The notes: a model not told the origin generated them from the letters alone. A stretch of DNA of 64,000 bases from Thermoanaerobacterales bacterium (GCA_012840135.1 DUMA01000008.1:29738-93737), one strand, 5' to 3'; numbered from the stretch's first letter, positions 32,493-41,760 are shown. Made by a program: numbers and translations.

Positions 32493-33674
32493 ATGGACAT
32501 ACTGCAAACGCTGAAACTGGCCTTCAGGGGTATTATTGACAACAAGCTGCGCTCTTTTTTGACTATGCTGGGGATAATCATAGGGGTGACATCCGTCATC
32601 GCCCTGGTTTCCATCGGTCAGGGGACAACTTCCAAGGTGACCGAACAGATTCAAAGCATGGGTTCCAATCTGCTTACCGTAAATATAATGGGACGAGGGG
32701 CCAATACCACGCTCAGCTACGATCAGGCCATGGAATTTTCCAGCAGCCCCTACATCAGCGGGGTGGCGCCGATTATCTCCGAAAATGTTACGGTAAAACA
32801 CGGCAATAAAAATAGTCAGGTGCAGCTTCAGGGAGTCAATGCGGATTTATTGACCGTCCGAAACTATAGTATGTCGGAAGGTAGATTTTTCACTCCTGTG
32901 GATGTATCAATGCGACAGAAAGTGGCTGTGCTTGGTTCACAGATAGCCAGTGACCTGTTTGGGTTTGTCGATCCTGTAGGCCAGGAAATAAAGATAAAAG
33001 GATACAATTTCAAGGTTATCGGTATATTAAAAACAAGCAGTTCAATGATGGGATCCACTGACGAGCAGGTTTTTATCCCAATTACTGTAGCTGAAAGGAT
33101 TCTGCAGACCCGAGGCGTAAGAACCATATACATCCAGGCTGCAAGTAAAGATGCTGTATCCCCGGCAATGAGCGAGATTTCTTCAAAGCTCGACAAAATA
33201 TATAGAGTCAATTCCGAAGATGAAAATTACGCTTACAGGATATTTGATCAGAGTGCCATGCTGGATACGATAAATGAAACCTCCAAAACATTGACCATGA
33301 TGCTCGGTGGCATTGCCGCTATTTCCCTGCTGGTGGGCGGCATAGGAATCATGAACATCATGCTGGTATCGGTGACCGAACGCACCCGGGAAATAGGTAT
33401 AAGGAAGGCACTGGGCGCCAGAAAAAGGGATGTGCTCAACCAGTTTTTGATAGAGTCCCTGGTTTTAAGCAGCACAGGAGGAATCATAGGTGTCGCTGTG
33501 GGGTATTTTTTGAGCTGGGGTCTCGGCAGGGTTTTGAACATGAGCACAAAGACGACATTGCCGGTGGTATTGATAGCTTTCAGCTTCTCCCTTCTGGTGG
33601 GAGTCTTTTTCGGAATTTATCCCGCCAACAAGGCCAGTAATCTAAAACCCATCGACGCCCTGCGCTACGAGTAG
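32493..33674 (+). CDS. MacB-type ABC permease
   Basis: 393 residues, ATG directly after the ATPase stop. N-terminal helix after LKLAFRGIIDNKLRSFLTML, a MacB-PCD periplasmic-type domain (about residues 45-235), and an FtsX domain with three helices containing the conserved VSVTERTREIGIRKALGARK. Order adaptor-ATPase-permease is that of MacAB-like transporters of Bacillota involved in antimicrobial peptide or lipid handling. No histidine kinase/response regulator pair is adjacent. Confidence 0.92.
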   Translation: MDILQTLKLAFRGIIDNKLRSFLTMLGIIIGVTSVIALVSIGQGTTSKVTEQIQSMGSNLLTVNIMGRGANTTLSYDQAMEFSSSPYISGVAPIISENVTVKHGNKNSQVQLQGVNADLLTVRNYSMSEGRFFTPVDVSMRQKVAVLGSQIASDLFGFVDPVGQEIKIKGYNFKVIGILKTSSSMMGSTDEQVFIPITVAERILQTRGVRTIYIQAASKDAVSPAMSEISSKLDKIYRVNSEDENYAYRIFDQSAMLDTINETSKTLTMMLGGIAAISLLVGGIGIMNIMLVSVTERTREIGIRKALGARKRDVLNQFLIESLVLSSTGGIIGVAVGYFLSWGLGRVLNMSTKTTLPVVLIAFSFSLLVGVFFGIYPANKASNLKPIDALRYE

Positions 33675-33742
33675 GAGTAGGGCCCTCACCTATTAGCTTA
33701 TAATATTTAAATGATGAAGGTAAAATGGTGGAAAGCAGCAGG

Positions 33743-33793
33743 CCTGCGCACAGGTCGTATTAAACACCGGCCTTATGCGCAGGTTTATTGTTT
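33743..33793. terminator. Long hairpin between convergent macB and GDT1 genes
   Basis: CCTGCGCA (33743-33750) pairs with TGCGCAGG (33776-33783) around an inner imperfect stem; TTTATTGTTT follows. Lies about 70 nt past the permease stop. The remaining sequence to 33853 shows nothing else. Confidence 0.5.
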
Positions 33794-33853
33794 GACCCCG
33801 GATCGGGCTGGCTCCTGCCTGATATGTATGAAACTCCGTCGAAGAAAGTTGCA

Positions 33854-34159
33854 TTACCCCCGGCTCAGCTGCCGCAGGGCGTCAGGCACCGCCTCCATGA
33901 GCACGAATATCCCAATGCCCACAAACAATATGCCGGCTATAAGCTTGAGGTAAGCGGTTGGAACATATCTTGCCACCAGGTTTCCAAAGAGAGCCCCGAT
34001 GAGGGTGACCATTACTAATGCCAGTGATGCTCCCAGGAAAATGGGAATGGGCTTATTATACTGTGTTACTAGTGTAAATACCGCCAGCTGTGTCTTATCC
34101 CCCATTTCAGCCAGAAAAAGCATTCCGAAAGCCATGAAAAACAACTTCATAAAACTCAT
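33854..34159 (-). CDS. Half-size GDT1/TMEM165 (UPF0016) manganese exporter
   Basis: 101 residues from the ATG at 34159; an ATG three codons upstream overlaps the AGGGGTG site. Three predicted helices with one copy of the family motif E-x-G-D-K-T (LAEMGDKTQLAVF). Full-length family members (about 190-320 residues) carry two such motifs in inverted repeats; single-motif bacterial proteins are thought to act as homo- or hetero-oligomers. The upstream yybP-ykoY riboswitch senses Mn2+, which supports manganese efflux. No second half-gene is adjacent, so a homodimer or a distant partner is expected. Confidence 0.85.
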   Translation of the reverse strand: MSFMKLFFMAFGMLFLAEMGDKTQLAVFTLVTQYNKPIPIFLGASLALVMVTLIGALFGNLVARYVPTAYLKLIAGILFVGIGIFVLMEAVPDALRQLSRG

Positions 34160-34282
34160 GTCGCACATTCACCCCTAAAATATTTTTATGTAACACTTGA
34201 TTAGGTATAAAAACTTCAGCGCATGTTTTTCTTATTCAATAACCTGCCCCCTTTCTCAGAAAAAATGTATTGCAAAACAAAA

Positions 34283-34429
34283 AGACCTTCATTCCGGAAA
34301 AAATACCGGAATAAAGGTCTCATTCCCCAAAACTGTGGTGAAAGCCCAGGCGACACACCGCAAATCCAGGTAAAGCCGCCAGCGTGTTGAGCTTTCATAA
34401 GGCTTTTAGCCCCGAACTACTCCCCTTTA
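34283..34429 (-). ncRNA. yybP-ykoY manganese riboswitch
   Basis: Read on the minus strand, the element opens with AAAGGGGAGTAG and closes with AATGAGACCTTT, the two conserved ends of the yybP-ykoY class, with intervening GC-rich helices. Its 3' part runs into a strong hairpin, AGACCTTCATTCCGG-type arms (34283-34320), followed by TTTTTGTTTT: the terminator of the expression platform. The right arm overlaps the closing aptamer strand, so Mn2+ binding would free transcription into the GDT1 gene. Confidence 0.85.
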
Positions 34430-34441
34430 TTTCATGGTATA

Positions 34442-34540
34442 TATTAAATTCTATATACATTATAACACAACCCGAACGATTACCACATTCCCTTCGTTCA
34501 GCATGTATTAAATTTGCTATATACATTATAACACAACCGG
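34442..34540 (-). promoter_or_regulatory. Duplicated promoter segment upstream of the Mn riboswitch
   Basis: A 32-34-bp unit with TATTAAATT and CTATATACATTATAACACAA occurs at 34442-34473 and 34507-34540. Each holds a minus-strand TATAAT. The distal copy also has TTGTTA 16 nt upstream (within the 71-bp direct repeat), so it is the better promoter; the proximal copy lacks a clear -35. Confidence 0.5.
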
Positions 34541-34597
34541 TTGTTTTAACAAGTATTTTTTAAAATATGCCAATATAATTCTTCCCTTAATGCTGCC
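34527..34597 (+). repeat. 71-bp direct repeat, copy 1
   Basis: Matches 35030-35101 except for three or four substitutions and one T indel. It starts TTATAACACAACCGGTTGTT and ends TTAATGCTGCC. The two copies enclose the type I toxin-antitoxin locus. Contains a plus-strand TATAAT at 34574-34579 and minus-strand promoter elements. Confidence 0.85.
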
Positions 34598-34683
34598 CAA
34601 GTTTAACAATTAAATGGAAACAGAACATCCAATAGTATCTGGCCAGGTGGCTCTTGATCTTGATAGTTTATGCGTTAATCTAT

Positions 34684-34709
34684 GAGGGAATTATCCCTCT
34701 TTTTTTATT
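34684..34709 (+). terminator. Terminator upstream of the toxin promoter
   Basis: GAGGGA-ATTA-TCCCTC followed by seven T. No gene precedes it on this strand; it may end a short RNA starting near 34585 from the TATAAT inside direct repeat copy 1 (weak -35). Confidence 0.7.
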
Positions 34710-34736
34710 CACTGAAAACAACTTGCATGGTATAAT
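34708..34736 (+). promoter_or_regulatory. Toxin mRNA promoter
   Basis: TTCACT (34708-34713), 17 nt, TATAAT (34731-34736) with upstream TGG. Predicted start about 34743, exactly at the GCAATCGG that pairs with the 3' end of the RNA. Confidence 0.65.
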
Positions 34737-34802
34737 TAAAAAGCAATCGGATAAGCAGGGTGTGGTTGCCACCTCATTCCCCTACGGGAGGGGGTGGTCG
34801 CT

Positions 34803-34886
34803 ATGGATACATACGAAGCGTTATCTTTAATGATAATGTTTTCTATGTTAATAGTAGCGGTCCTGGAATTTAGGACAAAAAAATAA
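34803..34886 (+). CDS. Type I toxin, putative holin-like (TxpA/BsrG-type)
   Basis: 27 residues: MDTYEALSLMIMFSMLIVAV then LEFRTKK, one hydrophobic helix with a basic end. The (S/D)TYE(A/S)L..MI start is the signature of the Hol-Tox/TxpA group of membrane toxins. GGGAGGGGG lies 9 nt before the ATG but is paired in a CCACC/GGTGG and CCCCT/AGGGG hairpin (34769-34797), hiding it. Two distant segments pair perfectly: GCAATCGG (34743-34750) with CCGATTGC (34957-34964), and GGTTGCCAC (34764-34772) with GTGGCAACC (34934-34942), the 5'-3' locking seen in type I toxin mRNAs. An antisense RNA overlaps its 3' part. Confidence 0.85.
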   Translation: MDTYEALSLMIMFSMLIVAVLEFRTKK

Positions 34887-34974
34887 TCACCCTGCTTTTG
34901 CCCGGCGGGTGATTATTCTAATATAATCCTCACGTGGCAACCGCACCTTTGCGGTTCCGATTGCCTCTATCTAT
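34876..34974 (-). ncRNA. Antisense RNA antitoxin (RatA-like arrangement)
   Basis: On the minus strand TATAAT (34986-34981) has TTGTTT 18 nt upstream (or TTTACA 15 nt), predicting a start near 34974. About 100 nt later AATAATCACCC/GGGTGATTATT (34917-34882) is followed by seven T, a strong terminator. The RNA is complementary to the 3' UTR and last codons of the toxin mRNA, and its 5' hairpin (AACCGC/GCGGTT) covers the segment that closes the toxin mRNA. Confidence 0.75.
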
Positions 34975-35029
34975 ATTTATATTATAACATTTTTTTTTAT
35001 ATGTAAACAATATAGACGATATTGATCGC

Positions 35030-35101
35030 TTATAACACAACCGGTTGTTTTAACAAGTATTTTTTAAAATATGTCGATATAATTCTTCCATTAATGCTGC
35101 C
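35030..35101 (+). repeat. 71-bp direct repeat, copy 2
   Basis: 72 bp here (one extra T); right-hand boundary of the toxin-antitoxin locus. See copy 1 at 34527-34597. Confidence 0.85.
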
Positions 35102-35155
35102 TCAAAATTTTCATTGAAATGACGGACAGCTGCCCGCTGTTTTTGTCCAATTCAG

Positions 35156-35184
35156 TTGACACCGCTTTTAAACTTTGATAATAT
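35156..35184 (+). promoter_or_regulatory. guaB promoter
   Basis: TTGACA (35156-35161), 17 nt, TAATAT (35179-35184). Confidence 0.75.
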
Positions 35185-35205
35185 TTGGCATAATAGATTC
35201 AGTAA

Positions 35206-36690
<1,485 letters not shown>

Positions 36691-36691
36691 C

Positions 36692-36752
36692 GGAGGTCAG
36701 AGGCTGGAAGTCAGATTAAGAAGGATTTGCCGAAAAAGGCAAATCCTTTTAT
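36692..36752 (+). repeat. Heptad-arm palindromic repeat, copy A (guaB terminator)
   Basis: Left arm AGGTCAG-AGGCTGG-AAGTCAG with ATTAAG, then the hairpin AAGGATTTGCC/GGCAAATCCTT (36721-36748) and TTAT. The right heptad arm is missing, so this is a half element. Confidence 0.7.
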
Positions 36753-36769
36753 AAAATATGATACAAGTG

Positions 36770-36946
36770 GATGCATGCCCCGGCCGGCAGCAAGGCACAC
36801 GCCGAATTGCCGCGTAACCCTGCAGAGCAAAGGAAGGCGCCAGAACGCCTAGCTGAACGGTCAGGTGCCAGGCCATCGCAATTACCGGATATAAAAACAA
36901 AAAATTGGCAGACTAATTCCAGGAAGGGAACTTTAGGTGCCAATAA
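36770..36946 (+). other. GC-rich, possibly structured, non-coding block
   Basis: 36770-36890 is markedly richer in G+C than the flanking intergenic DNA and has many short self-complementary pieces (GGCGCCAGAACGCC; GGCAC at 36795 with GTGCC at 36867). Short ORFs on both strands lack ribosome binding sites. It is followed by TTGGCA/TGCCAA (about 36905-36944) enclosing TTCC/GGAA, a long hairpin. It could be a small RNA or a decayed gene; I recognise no riboswitch class. Confidence 0.3.
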
Positions 36947-37059
36947 ATATAATTTTTGTAAATAAAATTAAGCAGGAAAAAGCAAAATCAAAGTAGAATA
37001 GATATAATAAAATTAATTGAAAAAATTTTTTCGTAGTAACTATAAGGAGGAGATCAGGT

Positions 37060-39132
37060 TTGAAAAACTACAAAAGCGACATGATAAGAAACGTAGGTTT
37101 GATTGCCCACAGTGGATCCGGAAAGACATCCCTTGCTGAAGCCATGCTTTACACATCGGGAGCCATAGACCGCCTCGGGAAGATCGATGAGGGGAACACT
37201 ACCTGTGATTTCGACCCCGAAGAGATTAAAAGAAGGATTTCTATTTCCACAGCCTTTGCTCCATGCGAGTGGAAAAATAATAAAATAAATATACTGGACA
37301 CTCCGGGTTACTTCGATTTTGTAGGTGAAGTAAAGAGCACTGTCCGTGTGGTGGAAAGCTGCATTATAGTAACATGCGCGGTATCGGGCGTCGAAGTGGG
37401 CACCGAACAGGTGCAGAAATTTGCCAGTGAAGCAGGTTTGCCCTACATTTTTTTCATAAATAAAATGGATCGCGAAAATGCCAATTTTTACAAGGTGCTG
37501 GATCAGATCCGGCAATTTTTCGGCCAGAAGGCCGTACCCTTCCAGCTGCCCATTGGAGCCGAGGCCAATTTCAAGGGCGTTGTGGATATAGTGCACCAGA
37601 AGGCATACACCTTTGAAGGCAAAGGCGTGAAGGAATGCCCTGTGCCCGAAGATCTAAAAGCCGATATGGAAAATTACCGTTCCATGCTGGTGGAAGCCGT
37701 CGCCGAGACCGATGACGACCTGCTGGCAAAGTATCTGGAAGGGGAAGAATTGAGCGAGGAAGAGATACAGAAGGGCCTCCGCAAGGGTGTGCTGACCGGC
37801 CAGATTAACCCGATACTGTGTGGCTCAGCTCTCACTAATAAAGGCGTCAGCCTTCTAATGGACACCATCTGTGATTATATGCCTTCTCCCCAGGATAGGG
37901 CTGCCGAAAAAGGCGTAAATCCTGTTACGAAGGCTGAAGAGGCCAGGGAATGCAGGATGGATGCACCGCTGTCAGCCCTGGTGTTTAAAACCATGGCAGA
38001 CCCCTATGTGGGCAAGTTGACCATTTTTAAAGTTTTTTCTGGGAAAATACAATCCGATTCTACGGTATACAATGCCACCAAAGGTGAAAGCGAAAAAATC
38101 GGCCAACTGTATGTCATGAAAGGCAAAAAACAGGAAAATGTGGCCGAAGTGGTGGCAGGCGATATAGCCGCCGTGGCCAAGCTGCAATATACCTCCACCA
38201 ACGATACCCTGACAGACAAGGACCACCCTGTGATTCTTTCAGGCATTGAATTCCCCAGGCCCGTGCTTTCACTGGCTGTCCAGCCCAAGTCCCAGGGCGA
38301 TGAAGAGAAGATCTCGGCAGGTCTGACACGCCTCATGGAGGAAGACAAGACCTTTGAGGTCATAAAGAACACCGAAACCGGCCAGCTACTGGTTTCCGGG
38401 ATGGGCGAGATACATTTGGAAGTGCTGGCAGGAAAGCTGGCCAATAAATTCGGAACGGAAGTCGTGCTGGATATACCGAAGGTACCGTATCGGGAGACTA
38501 TAAGGACCACCGTAAAAGTGGAAGGCAAGCATAAGAAGCAGAGCGGCGGCCGAGGCCAGTACGGACACGTGTGGCTGGAGCTACAGCCTCTGGAGTCGGA
38601 AGATGGTTTTGAGTTTGAAGACAAGATATTCGGCGGCGCCGTGCCGAAACAGTATATCCCTGCGGTAGAAAAGGGTATAAGGGAGTCCTTAAAAGCGGGC
38701 GAGCTGGCGGGTTATCCTGTGGTGGGCGTGAAGGCCATCCTGTATGATGGTTCCTTCCATCCGGTGGACTCCTCGGAAATGGCCTTCAAGATAGCGGCTT
38801 CGATGGCCTTCAAGAAAGGCACTGCCCAGGCCAAGCCCGTGCTGCTGGAACCCATCATGGATGTAGAGGTGGTGGTGCCCGAGAGCTACATGGGAGACAT
38901 CATCGGGGACCTGAACAAGCGCAGGGGCAGGATACTGGGCATGGAGCCCAAAGATGGCATGCAGCATATAAAGGCACAGGCACCCATGGCGGAAATGTTC
39001 CGCTATGCCACTGATCTTCGCTCCATGACCCAGGGGCGGGGTTCCTTCACCTCCAAGTTCAGCCATTATGAGGAAGTTCCTGCCCAGCTGGCGGAAAAAA
39101 TAATAGAGGAAGCAAACCAGGCTGCGGGTTAA
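37060..39132 (+). CDS. Elongation factor G paralogue (EF-G-like GTPase)
   Basis: 690 residues, TTG start with GGAGGAG upstream. All EF-G domains are present: G domain (P-loop GLIAHSGSGKTSLAEA, G3 DTPGYFDF, G4 NKMD), domain II, III, IV and V. The P-loop AHSGSGKTS differs from the canonical AHIDAGKTT of ribosomal-operon EF-G, which places it with the clostridial EF-G-like (EF-G2) subgroup related to tetracycline-protection proteins. It is not in a str operon. It may act in a special translation step such as recycling or stress, rather than bulk translocation. Confidence 0.88.
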   Translation: MKNYKSDMIRNVGLIAHSGSGKTSLAEAMLYTSGAIDRLGKIDEGNTTCDFDPEEIKRRISISTAFAPCEWKNNKINILDTPGYFDFVGEVKSTVRVVESCIIVTCAVSGVEVGTEQVQKFASEAGLPYIFFINKMDRENANFYKVLDQIRQFFGQKAVPFQLPIGAEANFKGVVDIVHQKAYTFEGKGVKECPVPEDLKADMENYRSMLVEAVAETDDDLLAKYLEGEELSEEEIQKGLRKGVLTGQINPILCGSALTNKGVSLLMDTICDYMPSPQDRAAEKGVNPVTKAEEARECRMDAPLSALVFKTMADPYVGKLTIFKVFSGKIQSDSTVYNATKGESEKIGQLYVMKGKKQENVAEVVAGDIAAVAKLQYTSTNDTLTDKDHPVILSGIEFPRPVLSLAVQPKSQGDEEKISAGLTRLMEEDKTFEVIKNTETGQLLVSGMGEIHLEVLAGKLANKFGTEVVLDIPKVPYRETIRTTVKVEGKHKKQSGGRGQYGHVWLELQPLESEDGFEFEDKIFGGAVPKQYIPAVEKGIRESLKAGELAGYPVVGVKAILYDGSFHPVDSSEMAFKIAASMAFKKGTAQAKPVLLEPIMDVEVVVPESYMGDIIGDLNKRRGRILGMEPKDGMQHIKAQAPMAEMFRYATDLRSMTQGRGSFTSKFSHYEEVPAQLAEKIIEEANQAAG

Positions 39133-39240
39133 TTTACAAAATTTTCCTATCCCTTTCGGTATTTTAGCCTGCTCTTTAGGATAAACTTAAAACATAGATG
39201 TCTTGAAAAGCGGGCAAAAAGTTCACGAAAGGGAGGGCGC

Positions 39241-39492
39241 ATGATGACCAGGATTCCGAAAACTCCCAAGATTCGGGTGGGGCATACTCCGGATCGGGTG
39301 GAAGATATTCACAAGAAGAAAGTTGACAGTCTGGTGGAAGATGAATTGATGGATGACACCATGTATGGCGAGATTATCCCCAGCCTTATGGGGTGGACCT
39401 CTTCCGAAGAACAGGAAGAAAGGACCAACCGCCTTATTGAGATTTCTGAAGAAATGACTGGCAGGGGAAAAAAAGAAGGCCGCAAAAAATAG
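39241..39492 (+). CDS. 83-residue hypothetical protein
   Basis: ATG ATG start with AAGGGAGGG 4 to 7 nt upstream. The product is charged and apparently soluble, with motifs TPKIRVGHTPDRVEDIHKKK and YGEIIPSLMGWTSSEEQEER; Lys-rich C-terminus. No known domain recognised. It lies alone between the EF-G paralogue and the ctsR operon, with a strong terminator just after, so it is expressed as its own unit or with the upstream gene. Probably a real small protein. Confidence 0.65.
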   Translation: MMTRIPKTPKIRVGHTPDRVEDIHKKKVDSLVEDELMDDTMYGEIIPSLMGWTSSEEQEERTNRLIEISEEMTGRGKKEGRKK

Positions 39493-39498
39493 ACATTC

Positions 39499-39530
39499 AG
39501 AGGGAGGAGCTCACACCTCCCTCTTATTTT
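39499..39530 (+). terminator. Terminator after the 83-residue gene
   Basis: AGAGGGAGG, 8-nt loop, CCTCCCTCT then TATTTTTA. Confidence 0.85.
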
Positions 39531-39536
39531 TACAAA

Positions 39537-39563
39537 TGAGTCAGAGAACCGTCTCCTGACTCA
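39537..39563 (+). repeat. Small palindromic repeat with conserved loop, copy 3
   Basis: TGAGTCAG, loop AGAACCGTCTC, CTGACTCA. The loop matches copies at 11900/15037 while the stem is different. Confidence 0.7.
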
Positions 39564-39607
39564 CTGACTTAATCAGCCTGATTTATCAAAGAAATTTATG
39601 AAAGGTC

Positions 39608-39662
39608 TTGCAAAATTTTCTAAAGTAAAATATAATATAATTGAAGGTCAGGAAAAGTCAAA
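39608..39662 (+). promoter_or_regulatory. ctsR operon promoter with CtsR box
   Basis: TTGCAA (39608-39613), 17 nt, TATAAT (39631-39636), then GGTCAGGAAAAGTCAAA (39646-39662), a near match to the CtsR heptad repeat GGTCAAANANRGTCAAA. Predicts autorepression and heat induction. Confidence 0.8.
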
Positions 39663-39683
39663 TTATAAGAGAGGGGGAATTTG

Positions 39684-40166
39684 ATGCCCAATCTTGCAGA
39701 TCTCATCGAAGATTTTATAAAAGACATGTTCAGGGAGATGCCCGGTGGCATACTGGAGATTCAGAGAAATGAGATGGCAAATCGATTCCGGTGCGCACCT
39801 TCACAGATAAATTATGTGCTGACCACCCGTTTCACCCTGGAAAGGGGATATTTTGTGGAAAGCCGCCGGGGCGGGGGAGGATACATCCGCATTAAAAAGC
39901 TAAAAATAAGAGAAGATGAGTTTTTAAAGGACCTCATAGAATATATAGGAGATTCCATATCGGGCTCGGAAGCCCGGGCTATCATATCAAGATTAAAGGA
40001 AGAAGGGTTCATAAGCGATCGGGAAAAGGAAATCCTTAATGCGGTTGTAAACCGGTACAATTTGGCCATTGCCCTACCCGAAAGGGATAAGCTGAGGGCC
40101 AGGCTATTGAAGTCTACAATTACCGCGATTATGGATTATGAAGCCAGGAAAGGGGGAGAATTATAA
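39684..40166 (+). CDS. ctsR: CtsR heat-shock repressor
   Basis: 160 residues; ATG at 39684 has GGGGG 6 nt upstream (an in-frame TTG lies one codon before). N-terminal helix-turn-helix EIQRNEMANRFRCAPSQINY and the glycine-rich wing SRRGGGGYIRI, with the arginine typical of CtsR DNA binding; C-terminal domain with FISDREKEIL binds McsB/ClpC. It represses clp genes and loses DNA binding at high temperature. First gene of ctsR-mcsA-mcsB-clpC, with its box at 39646-39662. Confidence 0.95.
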   Translation: MPNLADLIEDFIKDMFREMPGGILEIQRNEMANRFRCAPSQINYVLTTRFTLERGYFVESRRGGGGYIRIKKLKIREDEFLKDLIEYIGDSISGSEARAIISRLKEEGFISDREKEILNAVVNRYNLAIALPERDKLRARLLKSTITAIMDYEARKGGEL

Positions 40167-40696
40167 TGATGTGTCAAGAATGCAATATGAGGCCTGCTAC
40201 CGTTCATATCACAAAAATAATGAACGGTGAAAAAACTCAAATGCATCTGTGCGAGGAATGTGCCAGGCAAAAGCACCTGGGATTTTCCATGGGTATGAAT
40301 CCCTTTGATTTCGACGACGTTCCCGGGTTTTCTCTGGGGAAACTCTTATCCAGCTTTTTCGAAGAACCTCAGCAGGTCAGACAAAAATCCGACGAGCTGA
40401 AGTGCGACCGCTGCGGCCTGACCTTCCCCAGGTTTACCGAAACCGGGCGCTTCGGGTGCAGCAACTGCTATGATGCCTTTAAAGGGCAACTGGACCCCAT
40501 GCTTAGAAGAATCCACGGCAAGACCTACCATGTGGGCAAGGTGCCTCACCGCAGCGGCAGCGAGATAAGGTTAAAAAATGAAATAAACAGGTTGAAGAGG
40601 GAACTGCAAGAAGCCATCAATGCTGAGGAGTATGAGAGGGCTGCCGTAATCAGGGATAGAATAAAAGAAATAGAACAAAAGAAAAATAAGGAATAG
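40166..40696 (+). CDS. mcsA: McsA, zinc-binding activator of protein arginine kinase
   Basis: 176 residues; ATG overlaps the ctsR stop (TAATG). Two zinc-binding regions: CQEC...CEEC at residues about 3-31 and CDRC...CSNC at about 91-113. A C-terminal UVR motif (LQEAINAEEYERAAVIRDRI) helps contact with ClpC. McsA activates McsB and tunes CtsR. Position and length are standard. Confidence 0.93.
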   Translation: MMCQECNMRPATVHITKIMNGEKTQMHLCEECARQKHLGFSMGMNPFDFDDVPGFSLGKLLSSFFEEPQQVRQKSDELKCDRCGLTFPRFTETGRFGCSNCYDAFKGQLDPMLRRIHGKTYHVGKVPHRSGSEIRLKNEINRLKRELQEAINAEEYERAAVIRDRIKEIEQKKNKE

Positions 40697-40707
40697 GAGG
40701 TGGAGGG

Positions 40708-41760
40708 ATGGGAATAAATGAACTCATGGACCCTTCCGCCATCGCCTGGATCAACTCTCCGGGCCCCGACAGCGACATCGTCATAAGCAGCAGAGTAAGA
40801 CTTGCCCGCAACTTGAAGGATGTTCCCTTTCCCCATCTCCTTTCGGCGTCCGGGGCAGAAAAGATTATAAACGAAGTATATGATGCTTTCAGGGCCAACC
40901 CTGTGCTTTCCCGAAATGCCGAGCTTTATATCCTGGATAACCTTTCCCAGGAACAAAGGAAAATGATGGTGGAGATGCATCTCATCAGTCCGGACCTGTC
41001 GGTATCGAAAAAGGGAGCCGTCATTGTGAGTCAGGACAGGACCATCAGCATAATGATAAATGAAGAGGATCATCTGAGAATACAGACGGTGTTTCCCGGG
41101 CTGAATCCCGAAAAAGCGTACGATCTGGCCAGCAAGGTGGACGATGTGCTGGAGGAAAAACTGGATTTTGCCTTCGATGAAAAGATCGGTTACCTTACGG
41201 CATGTCCCACCAATGTAGGCACCGGCATCAGAGCATCGGTGATGGTGCATCTTCCCGTACTTACCATGATGAATCAAATAGGGCAGATTTTTTCTACCAT
41301 AACCCAACTGGGTCTTGTAGTGCGGGGGCTGTACGGGGAGGGAACCCAGGCCAACGGCAACCTGTACCAGATATCCAACCAAATAACTCTTGGTAAATCC
41401 GAAGAAGACATCATACAGAATCTCATTGGAGTGACCCGCCAGATTATAACCAGTGAACGCAAGGCCCGCCAGAACCTGACGGGTGAGGCAAGGATACGGG
41501 TTGAGGATAAAATCTTGAGATCTTACGGGCTGCTGACCAATGCCAGGCTCATAACTTCGGAAGAGGCCATGGCATATATTTCCGATGTGAGGCTGGGTGT
41601 AGACATGGGCATCATAAAAAATATAAATCCCGGCGATGTAAATCAATTATTCATAATGACAGGTCCGGCCTATATTCAGGAAGTATCAGGCAGGATACTT
41701 CCACCCATAGAGAGGGATTTAAGCAGGGCGGATTTTATAAGGCAAAAAATGTTGAAATGA
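40708..41760 (+). CDS. mcsB: McsB protein arginine kinase
   Basis: 350 residues. Phosphagen-kinase fold: SSRVRLARNLKDVPFP near residue 28, the loop YLTACPTNVGTGIRASVMVH with the conserved Cys, and nucleotide-binding arginines. Phosphorylates arginines on misfolded proteins and on CtsR, marking them for ClpCP. The pArg-binding site residues in the C-terminal domain appear retained. GGAGGTGG precedes the ATG. Confidence 0.96.
   Translation: MGINELMDPSAIAWINSPGPDSDIVISSRVRLARNLKDVPFPHLLSASGAEKIINEVYDAFRANPVLSRNAELYILDNLSQEQRKMMVEMHLISPDLSVSKKGAVIVSQDRTISIMINEEDHLRIQTVFPGLNPEKAYDLASKVDDVLEEKLDFAFDEKIGYLTACPTNVGTGIRASVMVHLPVLTMMNQIGQIFSTITQLGLVVRGLYGEGTQANGNLYQISNQITLGKSEEDIIQNLIGVTRQIITSERKARQNLTGEARIRVEDKILRSYGLLTNARLITSEEAMAYISDVRLGVDMGIIKNINPGDVNQLFIMTGPAYIQEVSGRILPPIERDLSRADFIRQKMLK

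Noticed and set aside
33711..34018. Small plus-strand ORFs downstream of macB
   Set aside because: They overlap the terminator hairpin and lie antisense to the GDT1 gene; no initiation signals.
34711..34802. tRNA-like or riboswitch element in front of the toxin ORF
   Set aside because: The complementary segments are explained by Shine-Dalgarno sequestration and 5'-3' pairing of the toxin mRNA.
36771..36965. Short ORFs on both strands of the GC-rich block
   Set aside because: No ribosome binding sites, unusual Pro/Ala/Arg composition on one strand; composition alone explains the open frames.
40546..41646. 366-codon minus-strand frame opposite mcsB
   Set aside because: mcsB is unmistakable on the plus strand; the antisense translation is His/Gly/Phe-rich with no domain and no initiation signal.
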